The position numbers were made by a program, and so were the translations under genes. From Anaerolineae bacterium (GTDB taxonomy: Bacteria > Chloroflexota > Anaerolineae > 4572-78 > J111): a stretch of 64,000 nt of DNA. Under the pieces are notes generated by a model. It ran no database searches. It saw nothing but the letters and a program-made list of their open reading frames with translations, and was not told where the DNA came from. Positions within the stretch are counted from its first letter, which is position 1. Each line of letters starts with the position of its first letter. Location: the NCBI GenBank assembly GCA_023382535.1, contig JAHDWA010000033.1, positions 1-64,000 of the forward strand, read 5' to 3'. Positions 28,971 through 37,677 of the stretch are shown here, in pieces.

Positions 28971-30343
28971 GTGCTGTAAGCCCTTTTCAATTCAAGCATT
29001 ACCGGCCTCGCCTGCTGGAGATTATTGACACCACCCTGCGCGAAGGCTCGCAGACTTCGCTGCTGCATGACCATTACAAGTACTTCTTCAATCAAAACGA
29101 CAAGATGGAAATTGCCCGCGCCCTGATTGTTTTTGGGGTCAAGTTTATCGAACTCTTTGCCCCCATTGTTAGCGCGCAGGAGCGGGATGATTTTGCGGCT
29201 ATCAAAGCGGTGCGGGACGAACTGATTATGCAGAAAGGTTACACCTTTTTGCTGGCCCACGTCCGCTGCCACCCCGACGATGTAGCTTCGGCCGTTGAGG
29301 CAGGCGCTGATGGGCTGAATTTTTACATTGGCCTGTCCGAAGCCTCGCGCATGTACAATCATGGCAAAGATTTTGACGACATCATTCTCCGGGCGCGTTC
29401 TTTGTTAGAAGAAGTACGCCGGCATCACCCGCATCTGATCCTGCGCTTCAGCGGCGAAGATGCGTTCCGCACCCCGGAGCCTCACCTCTTCCGTGTTTAT
29501 GACCAGATTGTGCCTTTTGTAGATCGTCTTGGCACGCCGGATACGGTGGGTGTAGCCACGCCAACCCAGGTAGTTCAGCGGATCAAAGCCCTGCGCGAGC
29601 GCTACCCGGCGATGGACTTTGAAGGCCACTTTCACGATGATCGCGGGTTCGCCCTGGTCAATGCCCTGGAAGCGGCCAAAAGTGGCATGCGTTATATGAA
29701 TACAACCCTGTTGGGGGTTGGAGAACGCTCCGGCATTACTTCGATGACCGCCCTGTTTTTTAACCTCTATATTGACAAAGCCTATGACCACCTGGAAGGG
29801 TACAACCTGCGCGGCTCCTATCCGGTCAACGTTATGTTTGCTTCCAAGCTCAAAAAGCTGGTGCCGTCCAAAGAGCCGGTCAGCTTAACCAACCGGACCC
29901 ACACCGCTGGCGTCCATCAAAAAGCGCTGCTTAACCATGCCGGCACTTACGAAGCTTTTCCGCTTGACCAGTTTGGAGTGAGCGAGTCGGAAGTGCTGTT
30001 GGGGCCGTTGAGCGGCTGGAATATCGTCCATTATTTCCTGAAGGAAATTAAGGGGTATAACCTTGACGAAGGAACGGCGCGGCACATTGCGACAGCCTTC
30101 AAAGAACGGGTTTACAATATTGGCCCGCAAGACTCGCCCACCCAGATTTTGATTGAAATTGCCGAAAACCAATTTGGTTTGAGCCATATCAGTGTGCCGG
30201 AACGCTTCAAAGATAACATTCTCCAGCGCATGGACGCCGACGCGGCTGCTCCATTGCCTGCCGAGGCTGAACTCCGGGACCAGCCTGGGCCCGAAATTGC
30301 CGAAACCTATGGCCGCGAAGCCGCAGTCAGCTTGAAAAGATGA
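28967..30343 (+). CDS. Homocitrate synthase/isopropylmalate synthase-family enzyme
   Basis: 458 residues. The TIM-barrel motif is EIIDTTLREGSQTSLL (about residues 19-34), the metal-binding HxH-type segment FEGHFHDDRGFALVNALEA (about 219), then NTTLLGVGERSG. The NRTHTAGVHQKALLNHAGTY segment (about 307) favours homocitrate synthase over leucine-pathway LeuA. It condenses acetyl-CoA with a 2-oxoacid, 2-oxoglutarate if the assignment holds. The two aconitase-family subunits downstream would catalyse the next steps, giving the first part of the alpha-aminoadipate lysine route. LysW or a matching dehydrogenase is not in the window, so a homologue of leucine or citramalate metabolism remains possible. 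Confidence 0.8.
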   Translation: MSAVSPFQFKHYRPRLLEIIDTTLREGSQTSLLHDHYKYFFNQNDKMEIARALIVFGVKFIELFAPIVSAQERDDFAAIKAVRDELIMQKGYTFLLAHVRCHPDDVASAVEAGADGLNFYIGLSEASRMYNHGKDFDDIILRARSLLEEVRRHHPHLILRFSGEDAFRTPEPHLFRVYDQIVPFVDRLGTPDTVGVATPTQVVQRIKALRERYPAMDFEGHFHDDRGFALVNALEAAKSGMRYMNTTLLGVGERSGITSMTALFFNLYIDKAYDHLEGYNLRGSYPVNVMFASKLKKLVPSKEPVSLTNRTHTAGVHQKALLNHAGTYEAFPLDQFGVSESEVLLGPLSGWNIVHYFLKEIKGYNLDEGTARHIATAFKERVYNIGPQDSPTQILIEIAENQFGLSHISVPERFKDNILQRMDADAAAPLPAEAELRDQPGPEIAETYGREAAVSLKR

Positions 30344-30446
30344 AGTGAGGAAACGTGAGGCGATGAGGCGAAGCGGCACAGCAGAACTTTGCTTTCCCTT
30401 TGAAATCCAAAATCCACGCCTGTCAGGGCAGTCTAAAATCCAAAAT
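30344..30446. repeat. Heptamer-rich spacer before the large aconitase-family subunit
   Basis: The spacer contains imperfect GTGAGGCGATGAGGCGAAG units, then AATCCAA/AATCCAC heptamers at 30405-30418, and GGGCAGTCTAAAATCCAAAAT running into the start codon at 30445. The last block recurs as GGGCAGTCCAAAACCGAAAAT at the beginning of the small-subunit gene. No good Shine-Dalgarno is left for 30445. Confidence 0.6.
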
Positions 30447-31785
30447 GGGATATACTTTCGTTGAAAAAATCTTGGCTAAAAATGCCGGTTTGGCGGAGGT
30501 GACGCCGGGCCAGGTTCTTGATGCGACTCCCGACGTAGCCCTTAGCCACGATAATACGGCGGCCATTTCCAAAACTTTTTACAGCCTGGGCATCGAGCGG
30601 GTCAAGTACCCGGAGCGGCTGGCCATTACCCTGGATCATGCTGCCCCGCCGCCTACAACCCAGCACGCCCAGAATCACGCCGATGTGCGCCGCTTTGTCG
30701 CTGCTCAGGGCGTCAAGAACTTTTTTGAGGTGGGCCGGGGCATCTGTCACCAGGTTTTGTGCGAAGAGGGCTTAATCTACCCCGGCGTGCTGCTGCTGGG
30801 CGCCGACAGCCACTCGACCCACTACGGGGCGCTGGGCGCATTTGGGGCCGGGGTAGGCCGCAGCGAAATGGCGGCAATCTGGGCGACCGGCCAATTATGG
30901 CTGCGCGTGCCGGAGAGCATCAAAATCACCTTACATGGTGTGTTCAAACCCTGGGTGACCAGCAAAGATATTGCCCTGTTCATCATCGGCCGGCTCGGCG
31001 CGGATGGCGGCCTCTATGCCAGCGTCGAGTTCCACGGCGAAGCTGTCGCCGGGATGAGCATGGAAAGCCGTTTTGTCCTGCCCAACATGATGGCGGAGAT
31101 GGGGGCCAAGAACTCGTGGGTGGCCCAGGATGGGGTGACGTTTGCCTGGCTGGAGGAGCAGGGGAGCAGGAGCGAAGAGGCGAGGAAGCGAAGAGGCGAA
31201 TCAGAGTCAGAATCGAAAATCGAAAATCGAAAATCGAAAATTGGGGAGTGGGAAAGGACGAGCCGCGAATTATCACCTGAGCCTGACGCCGCCTACTTGG
31301 CTGAATATGAGTTTGAAGCGGGGGAAATTGAGCCGCAGGTGGCCTGCCCGCACAGCGTGGACAATGTCAAACCGTTGAGCGCGGTCGCCGGGACAAAAAT
31401 AGATCAGGCTTTTTTGGGGACCTGCACCAATGGCCGGCTGGAAGATATTGCCGTGGCCGCGCAGATTATGGCGGGCCGGCGGGTAGCGCCGGGTACGCGG
31501 CTGCTGGTTATCCCGGCTTCCTCCCAGGTTTATCTCGATGCAGTGAAAGCAGGGTATGTTGAAACGCTGCTGGCCGCCGGAGCTACCTTCGGCTCACCCG
31601 GCTGCGGCCCTTGCATGGGTAATCACATGGGCATTCCCGCTCCCGGCGAAGCGACCATTAGCAGCGCTAACCGGAATTTCCGCGGGCGTATGGGCACCCG
31701 CGAGTCCGACATTTACCTGGCTTCCCCGGCCGTTGTCGCCGCCAGCGCTATCGTCGGCAAAATTGCCGGACCGGAGCAGCTTTAG
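30445..31785 (+). CDS. 3-isopropylmalate/homoaconitate dehydratase large subunit
   Basis: 446 residues from ATG 30445, the point where homology to the family begins ([15 protein letters not shown]); an in-frame TTG at 30400 lies in repeat sequence. The 4Fe-4S ligands are in FLGTCTNGR and [12 protein letters not shown]; substrate and active-site segments include [21 protein letters not shown]. Without an in-frame insertion of about 32 residues (residues about 239-270, rich in S, E, K and R) the length would be about 414, as in archaeal-type large subunits. The insertion is encoded by AATCGAA heptamers. Paired with the small subunit at 31788 it isomerises homocitrate or isopropylmalate via the cis-acid. 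Confidence 0.9.
   Translation: MGYTFVEKILAKNAGLAEVTPGQVLDATPDVALSHDNTAAISKTFYSLGIERVKYPERLAITLDHAAPPPTTQHAQNHADVRRFVAAQGVKNFFEVGRGICHQVLCEEGLIYPGVLLLGADSHSTHYGALGAFGAGVGRSEMAAIWATGQLWLRVPESIKITLHGVFKPWVTSKDIALFIIGRLGADGGLYASVEFHGEAVAGMSMESRFVLPNMMAEMGAKNSWVAQDGVTFAWLEEQGSRSEEARKRRGESESESKIENRKSKIGEWERTSRELSPEPDAAYLAEYEFEAGEIEPQVACPHSVDNVKPLSAVAGTKIDQAFLGTCTNGRLEDIAVAAQIMAGRRVAPGTRLLVIPASSQVYLDAVKAGYVETLLAAGATFGSPGCGPCMGNHMGIPAPGEATISSANRNFRGRMGTRESDIYLASPAVVAASAIVGKIAGPEQL
31158..31255 (+). repeat. Tandem heptamer insertion inside the large-subunit gene
   Basis: Four perfect AATCGAA units at 31211-31238 are preceded by two copies of GCGAAGAGGCGA (about 31172-31200). The insertion encodes a hydrophilic linker containing [10 protein letters not shown] between the catalytic domains and the PVACPHS-type hinge region. 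Because 7 is not a multiple of 3, gain or loss of one unit would shift the frame. Confidence 0.8.
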
Positions 31786-31787
31786 TG

Positions 31788-32348
31788 ATGAACGAAAATT
31801 CACCTCTGCCGGAGAGTCAAAGACTCCCTGGTGACGGGCAGTCCAAAACCGAAAATCGAAAAGCGAGAGTTTGGAAATACGGCGACGGAGTCAATACCGA
31901 TGTCATCTTCCCCGGTAAATACACTTATACTGTCACCGACCCAGCGGTAATGGCCCAGCACGCCCTGGAAGACCTTGATCCTTCCTTTGCCGCCCGTGTC
32001 CAACCGGGGGACGTAATCGTGGCCGGTAAGAATTGGGGCAACGGCTCCAGTCGTGAACAGGCAGTCACATGTCTCAAACAGGCTGGCGTCGGTGCGGTGA
32101 TTGCCGTCTCCTTTGCCCGCATCTGGTATCGCAACGCCATTAACAACGGCCTTTTAGCCTTAACCTGCCCTGCTGCCTTTGAGGCTCTCAATTCTGGTGA
32201 TTGGGTGGAGATTGATTTAGAAGGCGGGGTCATCAAGAGCGAGGCTGGCACCTTTGCCTTTCCTCCCTTTGCCCCGTCGGTCCAGGCGATCATTGCCGCT
32301 GGCGGTCTGATCCCCCATTTGAAGAAGCAGTTAGCGCGCGGCGGTTAA
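31788..32348 (+). CDS. 3-isopropylmalate/homoaconitate dehydratase small subunit
   Basis: 186 residues from ATG 31788, two bases after the large-subunit stop. The swivel domain is typical: [16 protein letters not shown], then [14 protein letters not shown] (substrate loop) and [16 protein letters not shown]. The first 25 or so residues ([20 protein letters not shown]...) are not part of the family fold and are encoded by the same AATCGAA-type repeat as the insertion in the large subunit. Removing them leaves about 162 residues, the normal size. No internal start replaces the ATG. Confidence 0.9.
   Translation: MNENSPLPESQRLPGDGQSKTENRKARVWKYGDGVNTDVIFPGKYTYTVTDPAVMAQHALEDLDPSFAARVQPGDVIVAGKNWGNGSSREQAVTCLKQAGVGAVIAVSFARIWYRNAINNGLLALTCPAAFEALNSGDWVEIDLEGGVIKSEAGTFAFPPFAPSVQAIIAAGGLIPHLKKQLARGG
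31837..31867 (+). repeat. Heptamer repeat encoding the small-subunit N-terminal extension
   Basis: GGGCAGTCC is followed by AACCGAA, AATCGAA and AAGCGAG (31847-31867), the same 7-bp series as at 31211. It is translated as SKTENRKA at the N-terminus of the small subunit. Confidence 0.7.
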
Positions 32349-32378
32349 AGAGGAACGCTCCCCTCTTCCATCCCGGTA

Positions 32379-33002
32379 TCAGGCCAGTTCCGCCTCTTCG
32401 GCCTCAAGCCGGGTCTGCATTTCTTCCAGGGCAATGGCGGCCACCTGGGCCAGGATTAGCAGCAAGGTCGCGTCGGCTTCTCCAAATTCTTCATCACGCT
32501 TGTTCAACAATTCAATAACACCGATCAGTCTGCCGCGGGCGATCATGGGCACGCAGAGGATTGAGCGGGTGACAAAACTGAATTCTTCGTCAATGTCCAG
32601 CGAGAAGCGGCTGTCCTGGCGGGGATTGTTGACAATCAGCGGCTCACGCTGGCTGGCGACCCAACCGGCGATGCCGCTATCGCTCTTGATGCGGTAGCCG
32701 CGCAGTTGGTTCCTGATATCGCCATGCACCAGGACAAAAACCAATTCATTGGTTTCCTCATCCAACAGCAGTAAAGAACCATCCTCGGCCCTGAGAACGC
32801 CCATCGCATTGTGGAGGATTTGGTCAAGCAAATTAAACAGATTCTCCTCCGAGGTGATGCGCTGGGTGGCCCAGTAAAGGTCATGGAGGGCCTCGATATA
32901 GCGCCGGAAGGCCAGGCTGTCCTCGCGCAGGGCTTTATTCTCCTCCTGCAAGCGCGCATTTTCTTGTTGTAAAAATCGTAAAGCCGAGGTTGTATTCTCC
33001 AT
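32379..33002 (-). CDS. GAF-domain protein with N-terminal coiled coil (copy B)
   Basis: 207 residues. An N-terminal coiled coil (FLQQENARLQEENKALRED) leads to a GAF domain: LRAEDGSLLLLDEETNELVF, DSGIAGWVASQREPLIVNN, and SILCVPMIARGRLIGVIELL. No output domain is present, so it probably senses a ligand or redox state and signals through a partner. It is the downstream member of a tandem pair with the gene at 33023 (20 bp gap, both minus strand) and converges with the small-subunit gene. The ligand is not predictable. Confidence 0.85.
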   Translation of the reverse strand: MENTTSALRFLQQENARLQEENKALREDSLAFRRYIEALHDLYWATQRITSEENLFNLLDQILHNAMGVLRAEDGSLLLLDEETNELVFVLVHGDIRNQLRGYRIKSDSGIAGWVASQREPLIVNNPRQDSRFSLDIDEEFSFVTRSILCVPMIARGRLIGVIELLNKRDEEFGEADATLLLILAQVAAIALEEMQTRLEAEEAELA

Positions 33003-33022
33003 GACTATCTCCCTTAAAGTCT

Positions 33023-33610
33023 TCAGGTGGGGACGGCAGTCAAAATTTTGGCTGCTACCTGGCTCAGCATGGACAGAACAGCCAGGTCGGTTTCGTTGAA
33101 GGCCCCGTTGGCCTTGTTAAGCAATTCAATGACCCCGATAAGTTGATCATGAGCGATGATCGGCACGCACACAATCGAGCGCGTCACAAAACCAAACTCC
33201 TGGTCCACTTCCAGCGAAAAGCGCCAATCCTGGCGGGGGTTGTTGACAATCAACGCTTCACGCTCGTTAACCACCCAGCCGGCGATACCGGTACCGGCCC
33301 CGATGCGATAGCCGCGCAATTCCTGCCAAATTTCGCCCCGGACCAGCACAAACTCCAACTCTCCGGTAAAGCGGTCCAGGCGAGAAATGGAACCATCCCT
33401 GGCTCCAATCACCTCCATGGTCTTGTGCAGCAGCTCGTCTAATATGGCCAACGGTGTTTCTGTTGATTCAAGACGCTGTAACGCCGCGTGAAGTTCCCCC
33501 ACAGCGCCCAACTGCTCTCGCAGGGAGGCATTTTCCTCGCGCAGCCCTTTATTCTCCTCTTGTAACCGGCTGTTTTCCTGTTGTAGAAATCGCAGCGGCG
33601 CGTCGCTCAT
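33023..33610 (-). CDS. GAF-domain protein with N-terminal coiled coil (copy A)
   Basis: 195 residues, clearly a duplicate of the protein at 32379: coiled coil FLQQENSRLQEENKGLREEN, then GAF segments IGARDGSISRLDRFTGELEF, GTGIAGWVVNEREALIVNN and SIVCVPIIAHDQLIGVIELL. AAAAGGAG precedes the ATG. Both copies begin with the same coiled-coil segment, which suggests they form mixed dimers. No kinase, cyclase or DNA-binding domain is attached. Confidence 0.85.
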   Translation of the reverse strand: MSDAPLRFLQQENSRLQEENKGLREENASLREQLGAVGELHAALQRLESTETPLAILDELLHKTMEVIGARDGSISRLDRFTGELEFVLVRGEIWQELRGYRIGAGTGIAGWVVNEREALIVNNPRQDWRFSLEVDQEFGFVTRSIVCVPIIAHDQLIGVIELLNKANGAFNETDLAVLSMLSQVAAKILTAVPT

Positions 33611-33664
33611 GGGGGTCTCCTTTTAGGTTATTCGGCCAGGCAGGCGTTAACCTCAATATTGATC

Positions 33665-33693
33665 AGTATAGCAGAGATTAACGTAACATACAA
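33665..33693 (-). promoter_or_regulatory. Promoter for the GAF gene pair
   Basis: On the minus strand, TTGTAT, 17 bp spacer, then extended -10 TGC-TATACT. It lies about 55 bp upstream of the GAF start at 33610, in the 273 bp divergent gap shared with ftsY. Confidence 0.5.
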
Positions 33694-33823
33694 CCCCTTT
33701 CCTACCTTTGGGTCTGTCCCAGCTTTCAGGCGGTTCGGTGGGGCAAGTGGTCCGCTTCGCGTATCCTGCATTGCCAAAAATTTGGGGCACACCCCGACCT
33801 TTGCTTAACCGGGGCAACCGGGT

Positions 33824-33852
33824 TTGAATTAGCAGGGAGGGCATTGTATAAT
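33824..33852 (+). promoter_or_regulatory. Sigma-70 promoter for ftsY
   Basis: TTGAAT (33824-33829), spacer of 17 bp, TATAAT (33847-33852). A start near 33859 gives a short leader of about 25 nt containing the ATGAGGTAAA ribosome site before the GTG at 33884. Confidence 0.75.
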
Positions 33853-33883
33853 TGACCTCATCAACAGCAAATGAGGTAAAAGC

Positions 33884-34798
33884 GTGTTTAATTTTAGCGG
33901 CAAAATAAAAGAGAGTTTAACCCGCACCCGCAACTCCTTCTTTGGGCAGATTGCCGGCCTTTTTGGAGCCACTCAGATTACGGATGAGTTATGGGATGAT
34001 TTAGAGGCGCTGCTGATCCAGGCCGATGTGGGGGTAGATACGACCACCCGGCTGGTTGAGCGGGTGCGCGAACGGGTCCGGCAGGAAGGTTTTACCCAAA
34101 CTGACCAGGCGGAAGCCATCTTAAAAGAAGAAATGAAAGCCTTACTCAATGGTTACGAACCTTCTGAGGCGGACAAAAGGCGTATTCTGACTGTGATCCT
34201 GGTTGTTGGCGTGAACGGCTCGGGCAAAACCACCACCATTGCTAAGCTGGCGAACTATTACCAAAAACAGGGCAAAAAAGTCGTTTTGGCTGCAGCCGAC
34301 ACCTTCCGCGCAGCGGCGATTGACCAGCTCAAAATTTGGGGCGACCGCGCTGGTGTCGCCGTGATTGCCCACCAACCCAATGCCGACCCCGGCGCCGTCG
34401 TCTTCGACGCCATCAAGAGCGGCCTGGCCCGCAAAGCCGACATTGTCATTATTGACACCGCCGGACGGCTGCACACTAAGTTCAACTTGATGAAAGAGTT
34501 GGAGAAATTAAAAGAGATCGCCCGGAAGCAGGTTCATGCCGCGCCTCACGAAACGCTGCTCGTTCTCGACGCGACCACGGGGCAGAATGCGTTGGCGCAG
34601 GCTAAACACTTTAAGGATAGTGTCAACACCACCGGCGTAGTTTTAACCAAGCTGGATGGCACTGCCAAGGGCGGCATGGTTTTTGCCATTGGTAGAGAGC
34701 TGGGCGTGCCGGTACGCTTTGTCGGCACGGGCGAGAAACTTGACGATTTGATGCCCTTTGACCCGGACGCATTTGTGGAAGGACTGTTTAACGATTAA
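33884..34798 (+). CDS. ftsY: Signal recognition particle receptor FtsY
   Basis: 304 residues starting at GTG 33884. The NG domain of an SRP GTPase is complete: G1 [18 protein letters not shown], the SRP-specific [15 protein letters not shown]3 DTAGRL, G4 [10 protein letters not shown], and the closing [13 protein letters not shown]. The acidic A domain seen in enterobacterial FtsY is absent, as in many bacteria with a short form. It docks ribosome-SRP complexes at the membrane. A strong promoter lies immediately upstream. Confidence 0.97.
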   Translation: MFNFSGKIKESLTRTRNSFFGQIAGLFGATQITDELWDDLEALLIQADVGVDTTTRLVERVRERVRQEGFTQTDQAEAILKEEMKALLNGYEPSEADKRRILTVILVVGVNGSGKTTTIAKLANYYQKQGKKVVLAAADTFRAAAIDQLKIWGDRAGVAVIAHQPNADPGAVVFDAIKSGLARKADIVIIDTAGRLHTKFNLMKELEKLKEIARKQVHAAPHETLLVLDATTGQNALAQAKHFKDSVNTTGVVLTKLDGTAKGGMVFAIGRELGVPVRFVGTGEKLDDLMPFDPDAFVEGLFND

Positions 34799-34823
34799 AT
34801 GTTCAACGTTTGAAGTTTAACGC

Positions 34824-35402
34824 CTACGTCCGGCGCGTGCCGATCACAAACATCTCGCCTTCCAGAATTTCCAAGCGCGTAATGTCCAGGTCTGCATCAA
34901 CAATCACCCCGGTCAAGATTTCGTTGACTGTTTGGGTCATCGACTCGACCAGAGTGGCCGGAAAATCGAACGCTCCCATTTGAGCTTCTTCCACCCTGAC
35001 CACCAAGCGGCCTTCATCTACCACTGCGGTCGCGACGATCAAAGAATTAAAATCCACCGGCCCAACGGTATCAACCTCGCCGGTGATGTAAATCCGGCCG
35101 GAGGTAAACCAAACCTGCGGATTGCTCAATGGAATCTGGCCGGTTGAAGTGAGTTCGTTGGCCACCAGCGAGGTGATTTCCTCGTTGGTAATGCGCAGGC
35201 GAGCCTCGTGGGTGCTGGTCGCCTCTTGGAGTGACTGGTAAAAATTTTGTTTTAAGCGATCTGCGGCCTCTTGACTGACCGGAATTGGGCCGCCCGGGGG
35301 GCCAACAGTTTCATCTTGCCCGCCAAGGCGGCAAGCCAGGCTGGTCAAAACAAGCAGACTTACCACTACGATAAAACTCTGATAGAAAGAAAAACGATGC
35401 AC
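34824..35402 (-). CDS. Probable lipoprotein of unknown function
   Basis: 192 residues. The N-terminus has a hydrophobic segment (FIVVVSLLVLTSLAC) with a plausible lipobox cysteine at about residue 24. The mature part is small and beta-rich, with ITNEEITSLVANEL, VWFTSGRIYITGEV and LRVEEAQ-like strands (VVRVEEAQMGAFDF); I do not recognise a named family. It converges with ftsY (25 bp gap) and diverges from scpB. Likely attached to the membrane outer face. Confidence 0.65.
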   Translation of the reverse strand: MHRFSFYQSFIVVVSLLVLTSLACRLGGQDETVGPPGGPIPVSQEAADRLKQNFYQSLQEATSTHEARLRITNEEITSLVANELTSTGQIPLSNPQVWFTSGRIYITGEVDTVGPVDFNSLIVATAVVDEGRLVVRVEEAQMGAFDFPATLVESMTQTVNEILTGVIVDADLDITRLEILEGEMFVIGTRRT

Positions 35403-35421
35403 CTGTACTTGTTACTCCTCT

Positions 35422-35449
35422 TTGACAAAACCGCCTGGGATTATAGCAT
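35422..35449 (+). promoter_or_regulatory. Promoter for scpB
   Basis: A perfect -35 TTGACA (35422-35427), 16 bp spacer, and TAGCAT (35444-35449). The predicted start would be only about 6 nt before the ATG at 35462, so the message may be nearly leaderless; no separate Shine-Dalgarno is visible. Confidence 0.5.
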
Positions 35450-35461
35450 CGTTGAGCCAGG

Positions 35462-36043
35462 ATGACAACAGAAACCTTGAACGAGCAACAATTGACTAGT
35501 ATTATCGAAGGGCTGCTCTTCGTCAGCTCCGAGCCAGTTACAGTAGACCATCTGGCTGCCGTCACCACCTGTTCGGAGGAACAGATTGAAGCCGCTCTGC
35601 AGCAGTTGAAAGAGAATTGCCAAAACCGGGGGATTCGCCTGCAACGCCTCGGTAAAAAAGTTCAACTGGTGAGCGCGCCGGAGGTGACAGATTATATCGA
35701 GCGCTTTTTGGGCCTGTCCGGCTCGGCCAGGCTGTCCACCCCAGCCCTGGAAACGTTGACCATCATCGCTTACCGCCAGCCCATCACCCGGCCCGAAATC
35801 GAGGCCATTCGCGGGGTTAACAGCGATGGCGTGCTGCGCACTCTGCTCAGCAAGGGGCTGGTCGAAGAGGTGGGGCGGCTGGATACTGTGGGTCATCCTT
35901 CGCTCTTTGGCACGACTTTTGAATTTTTGCGTTATTTTGGGCTGGAAGATATTAATGATTTGCCGGAGCTGGATTTGCCAGAGATAAGGTTGCCCGAAGA
36001 TGGGTCTGTCAATGCAACAACTGGAGAAGTCAATGCCTTATAG
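35462..36043 (+). CDS. scpB: Segregation and condensation protein ScpB
   Basis: 193 residues. The family's two winged-helix domains are recognisable: IIEGLLFVSSEPVTVDHLA, then ALETLTIIAYRQPITRPEIEAIRGVNSDGVLRTLL and GHPSLFGTTFEFLRYFGL. ScpB works with ScpA and SMC in chromosome condensation. ScpA, usually just upstream, is not in this window. The last codons overlap the next gene by 11 bp. Confidence 0.95.
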   Translation: MTTETLNEQQLTSIIEGLLFVSSEPVTVDHLAAVTTCSEEQIEAALQQLKENCQNRGIRLQRLGKKVQLVSAPEVTDYIERFLGLSGSARLSTPALETLTIIAYRQPITRPEIEAIRGVNSDGVLRTLLSKGLVEEVGRLDTVGHPSLFGTTFEFLRYFGLEDINDLPELDLPEIRLPEDGSVNATTGEVNAL

Positions 36044-36917
36044 GTTGTCGTCTCTAATAGGCGCAGGACTCATATTCCTGACGGTTGTTGGTCTTTTTAT
36101 CTTCCTGGTCATGAAAGGTAACGGCGATGACGCGGCGGCAAGAAATCTGCTGGAGGATGTTTTAGCCAGGGGTGTTATCCGCGTATCAACCGACGCTAAC
36201 TCTCCCCCTCAATCTTCGCTTAAGTCCGATGGTACCTTTGAAGGCTTTGATATTGACGTGGCCACCGAGATTGCCAAGAGATTGGGAGTAGAAGTCGAAT
36301 TTGTGGTTCCAGGGGGGTGGGATACCATTACTGCTGGGAATTGGGGTGATCAGTGGGATATGAGTGTAGGCTCGATGACCATTACCAAACAACGCGCTGA
36401 AGTATTACGTTTCACCTCTGGTTATTACTTTACTTCGGCTCAGTTTGCTGCCCGGCGAGAGGCTGGCCTCACTACAATTGATGACATTCATGGCAAAGCC
36501 GTGTGTGTTGGCCTGACCACAACCTACCATCGTTATTTAACGGGCAAAGATATTGGTATCTCCGATTCTGATATTAAAGTTGAAGCTCCTATAGGGGTAA
36601 GAGTGATTCCGCTATCAGATGCGGAATGCCTGCAGGCTATACAAGTGGGCCGCCAAGAATTTGATACTCTTTTGACCTCAGGAGCTGTCATTGATCGGGC
36701 CATTGCCGATGGGATTGACTTGGTTAAGATTGGGGAGCCGGTTTTTGTCGAAACTCTGGCGGTAGCATTCGATAGAAGCAGTTCCCACGATAGCTCAACT
36801 TTACGGGAAAAAGCCTCTCAGATTATTGAGGAGATGCATGCTGACGGAACCCTAAGCGAGTTTTCTAAAAAGTGGTTTGACGGCGCTGACCTGACCGTGG
36901 TATCTGGTGATGAGTAA
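36033..36917 (+). CDS. Family 3 solute-binding protein (amino-acid type), membrane-anchored
   Basis: About 294 residues from ATG 36033, selected because GGAGAAG lies just upstream; an earlier frame start at 36000 is deeper in scpB. One N-terminal membrane segment (SSLIGAGLIFLTVVGLFIFLV) is followed by a periplasmic-binding fold: VIRVSTDANSPPQSS, GTFEGFDIDVATEIAKRLG, WDMSVGSMTITKQRAEVLRF. Such proteins deliver amino acids to ABC permeases. No permease or ATPase gene adjoins it, so it is an orphan or a sensor-like binding protein. It sits between two housekeeping genes. Confidence 0.8.
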   Translation: MPYRLSSLIGAGLIFLTVVGLFIFLVMKGNGDDAAARNLLEDVLARGVIRVSTDANSPPQSSLKSDGTFEGFDIDVATEIAKRLGVEVEFVVPGGWDTITAGNWGDQWDMSVGSMTITKQRAEVLRFTSGYYFTSAQFAARREAGLTTIDDIHGKAVCVGLTTTYHRYLTGKDIGISDSDIKVEAPIGVRVIPLSDAECLQAIQVGRQEFDTLLTSGAVIDRAIADGIDLVKIGEPVFVETLAVAFDRSSSHDSSTLREKASQIIEEMHADGTLSEFSKKWFDGADLTVVSGDE

Positions 36918-37302
36918 TTCAATGGAGCGTTTACCCGCGCATTTAACCTCCAACGAACGAGCTGCTTTAATGGCCCTGGTTGACCGGCTGCGCCAAGGTT
37001 ATGGTAATGATTTGCTGCGGGTTGTCCTGTTTGGTTCCAAAGCGCGCGGCGATTTTGACGAGGAATCCGACTTGGATGTATTAATCGTCGTGCGAATGGA
37101 TGATTATTGGCGACACTGGAATGAGATTATCAAAACCACGTATGATTTGGAACTAACGTATAATCTCGTCTTTTCTTTTATTATTAAAGATGAACGAGAG
37201 TATGCGCTAATGCGCCGGTGGAATTTACTTCTTAATCGGAATATAGAGCAAGACGGCATTGAGTTATGGACATCTCAACCAAGCGAACCATCATTCGTCT
37301 GA
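36910..37302 (+). CDS. MNT-type nucleotidyltransferase (MntA-like)
   Basis: 130 residues from ATG 36910 (a GTG at 36907 is the alternative; both overlap the previous gene). The minimal nucleotidyltransferase motif is VVLFGSKARGDFDEESDLDV, giving GSxARG and the SDLDV acidic pair. In MNT/HEPN pairs this protein AMPylates its HEPN partner and neutralises it. The HEPN gene overlaps it by 37 bp, which is typical of such pairs. Probably a toxin-antitoxin antidote. Confidence 0.8.
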   Translation: MSNSMERLPAHLTSNERAALMALVDRLRQGYGNDLLRVVLFGSKARGDFDEESDLDVLIVVRMDDYWRHWNEIIKTTYDLELTYNLVFSFIIKDEREYALMRRWNLLLNRNIEQDGIELWTSQPSEPSFV

Positions 37303-37676
37303 GAATGGATAAAGCTCAGGAAGACTTGAATGCAGCGCGAGACCTGCTCAAAATGTCACACTGGCGAGTAGCCGTTAATCGTGCCTACTATACGAATTTT
37401 CACGTAGTTTCGGCAGCGTTACTGTGGTTAGACATTGAACGTTCTAAACATTCAGGAGTGCAAGCAGCATTTAGTGAGTTCTTCATCAAGACTGGTCTGA
37501 TTGAAGTGGAATATGGTCAAATTTATAGATCGGCTCGTGATTGGAGAGAGGAGCAAGATTACAACGTTCTGGTTCAGCCCATAGACGAAGCAACAGCAAC
37601 TCAGATTGTGCAAGATGCCGAGCGTTTCGTGGCTCGCCTGGAAAGCTATTTACGCCAGGAGGGGGCCATCCAGTAA
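37266..37676 (+). CDS. HEPN-domain protein (HepT-like partner)
   Basis: 136 residues if started at ATG 37266; ATG 37305 (MDKAQEDL) is an alternative that would avoid the overlap. The all-alpha HEPN fold shows NRAYYTNFHVVSAALLW and RSARDWREEQDYN. The RNase motif R-x4-6-H is not intact: no His follows the Arg, the position holding an Asp-Tyr instead, as in COG1895/COG2250-like members. That makes RNase activity doubtful. It is paired with the nucleotidyltransferase upstream and ends 1 bp before the RluB-type gene. Confidence 0.75.
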   Translation: MDISTKRTIIRLRMDKAQEDLNAARDLLKMSHWRVAVNRAYYTNFHVVSAALLWLDIERSKHSGVQAAFSEFFIKTGLIEVEYGQIYRSARDWREEQDYNVLVQPIDEATATQIVQDAERFVARLESYLRQEGAIQ

Positions 37677-37677
37677 G

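Noticed and set aside
33653..33844. A 63-codon open frame on the minus strand in the ftsY/GAF gap.
   Set aside because: It covers both predicted promoters and has no recognisable domain.
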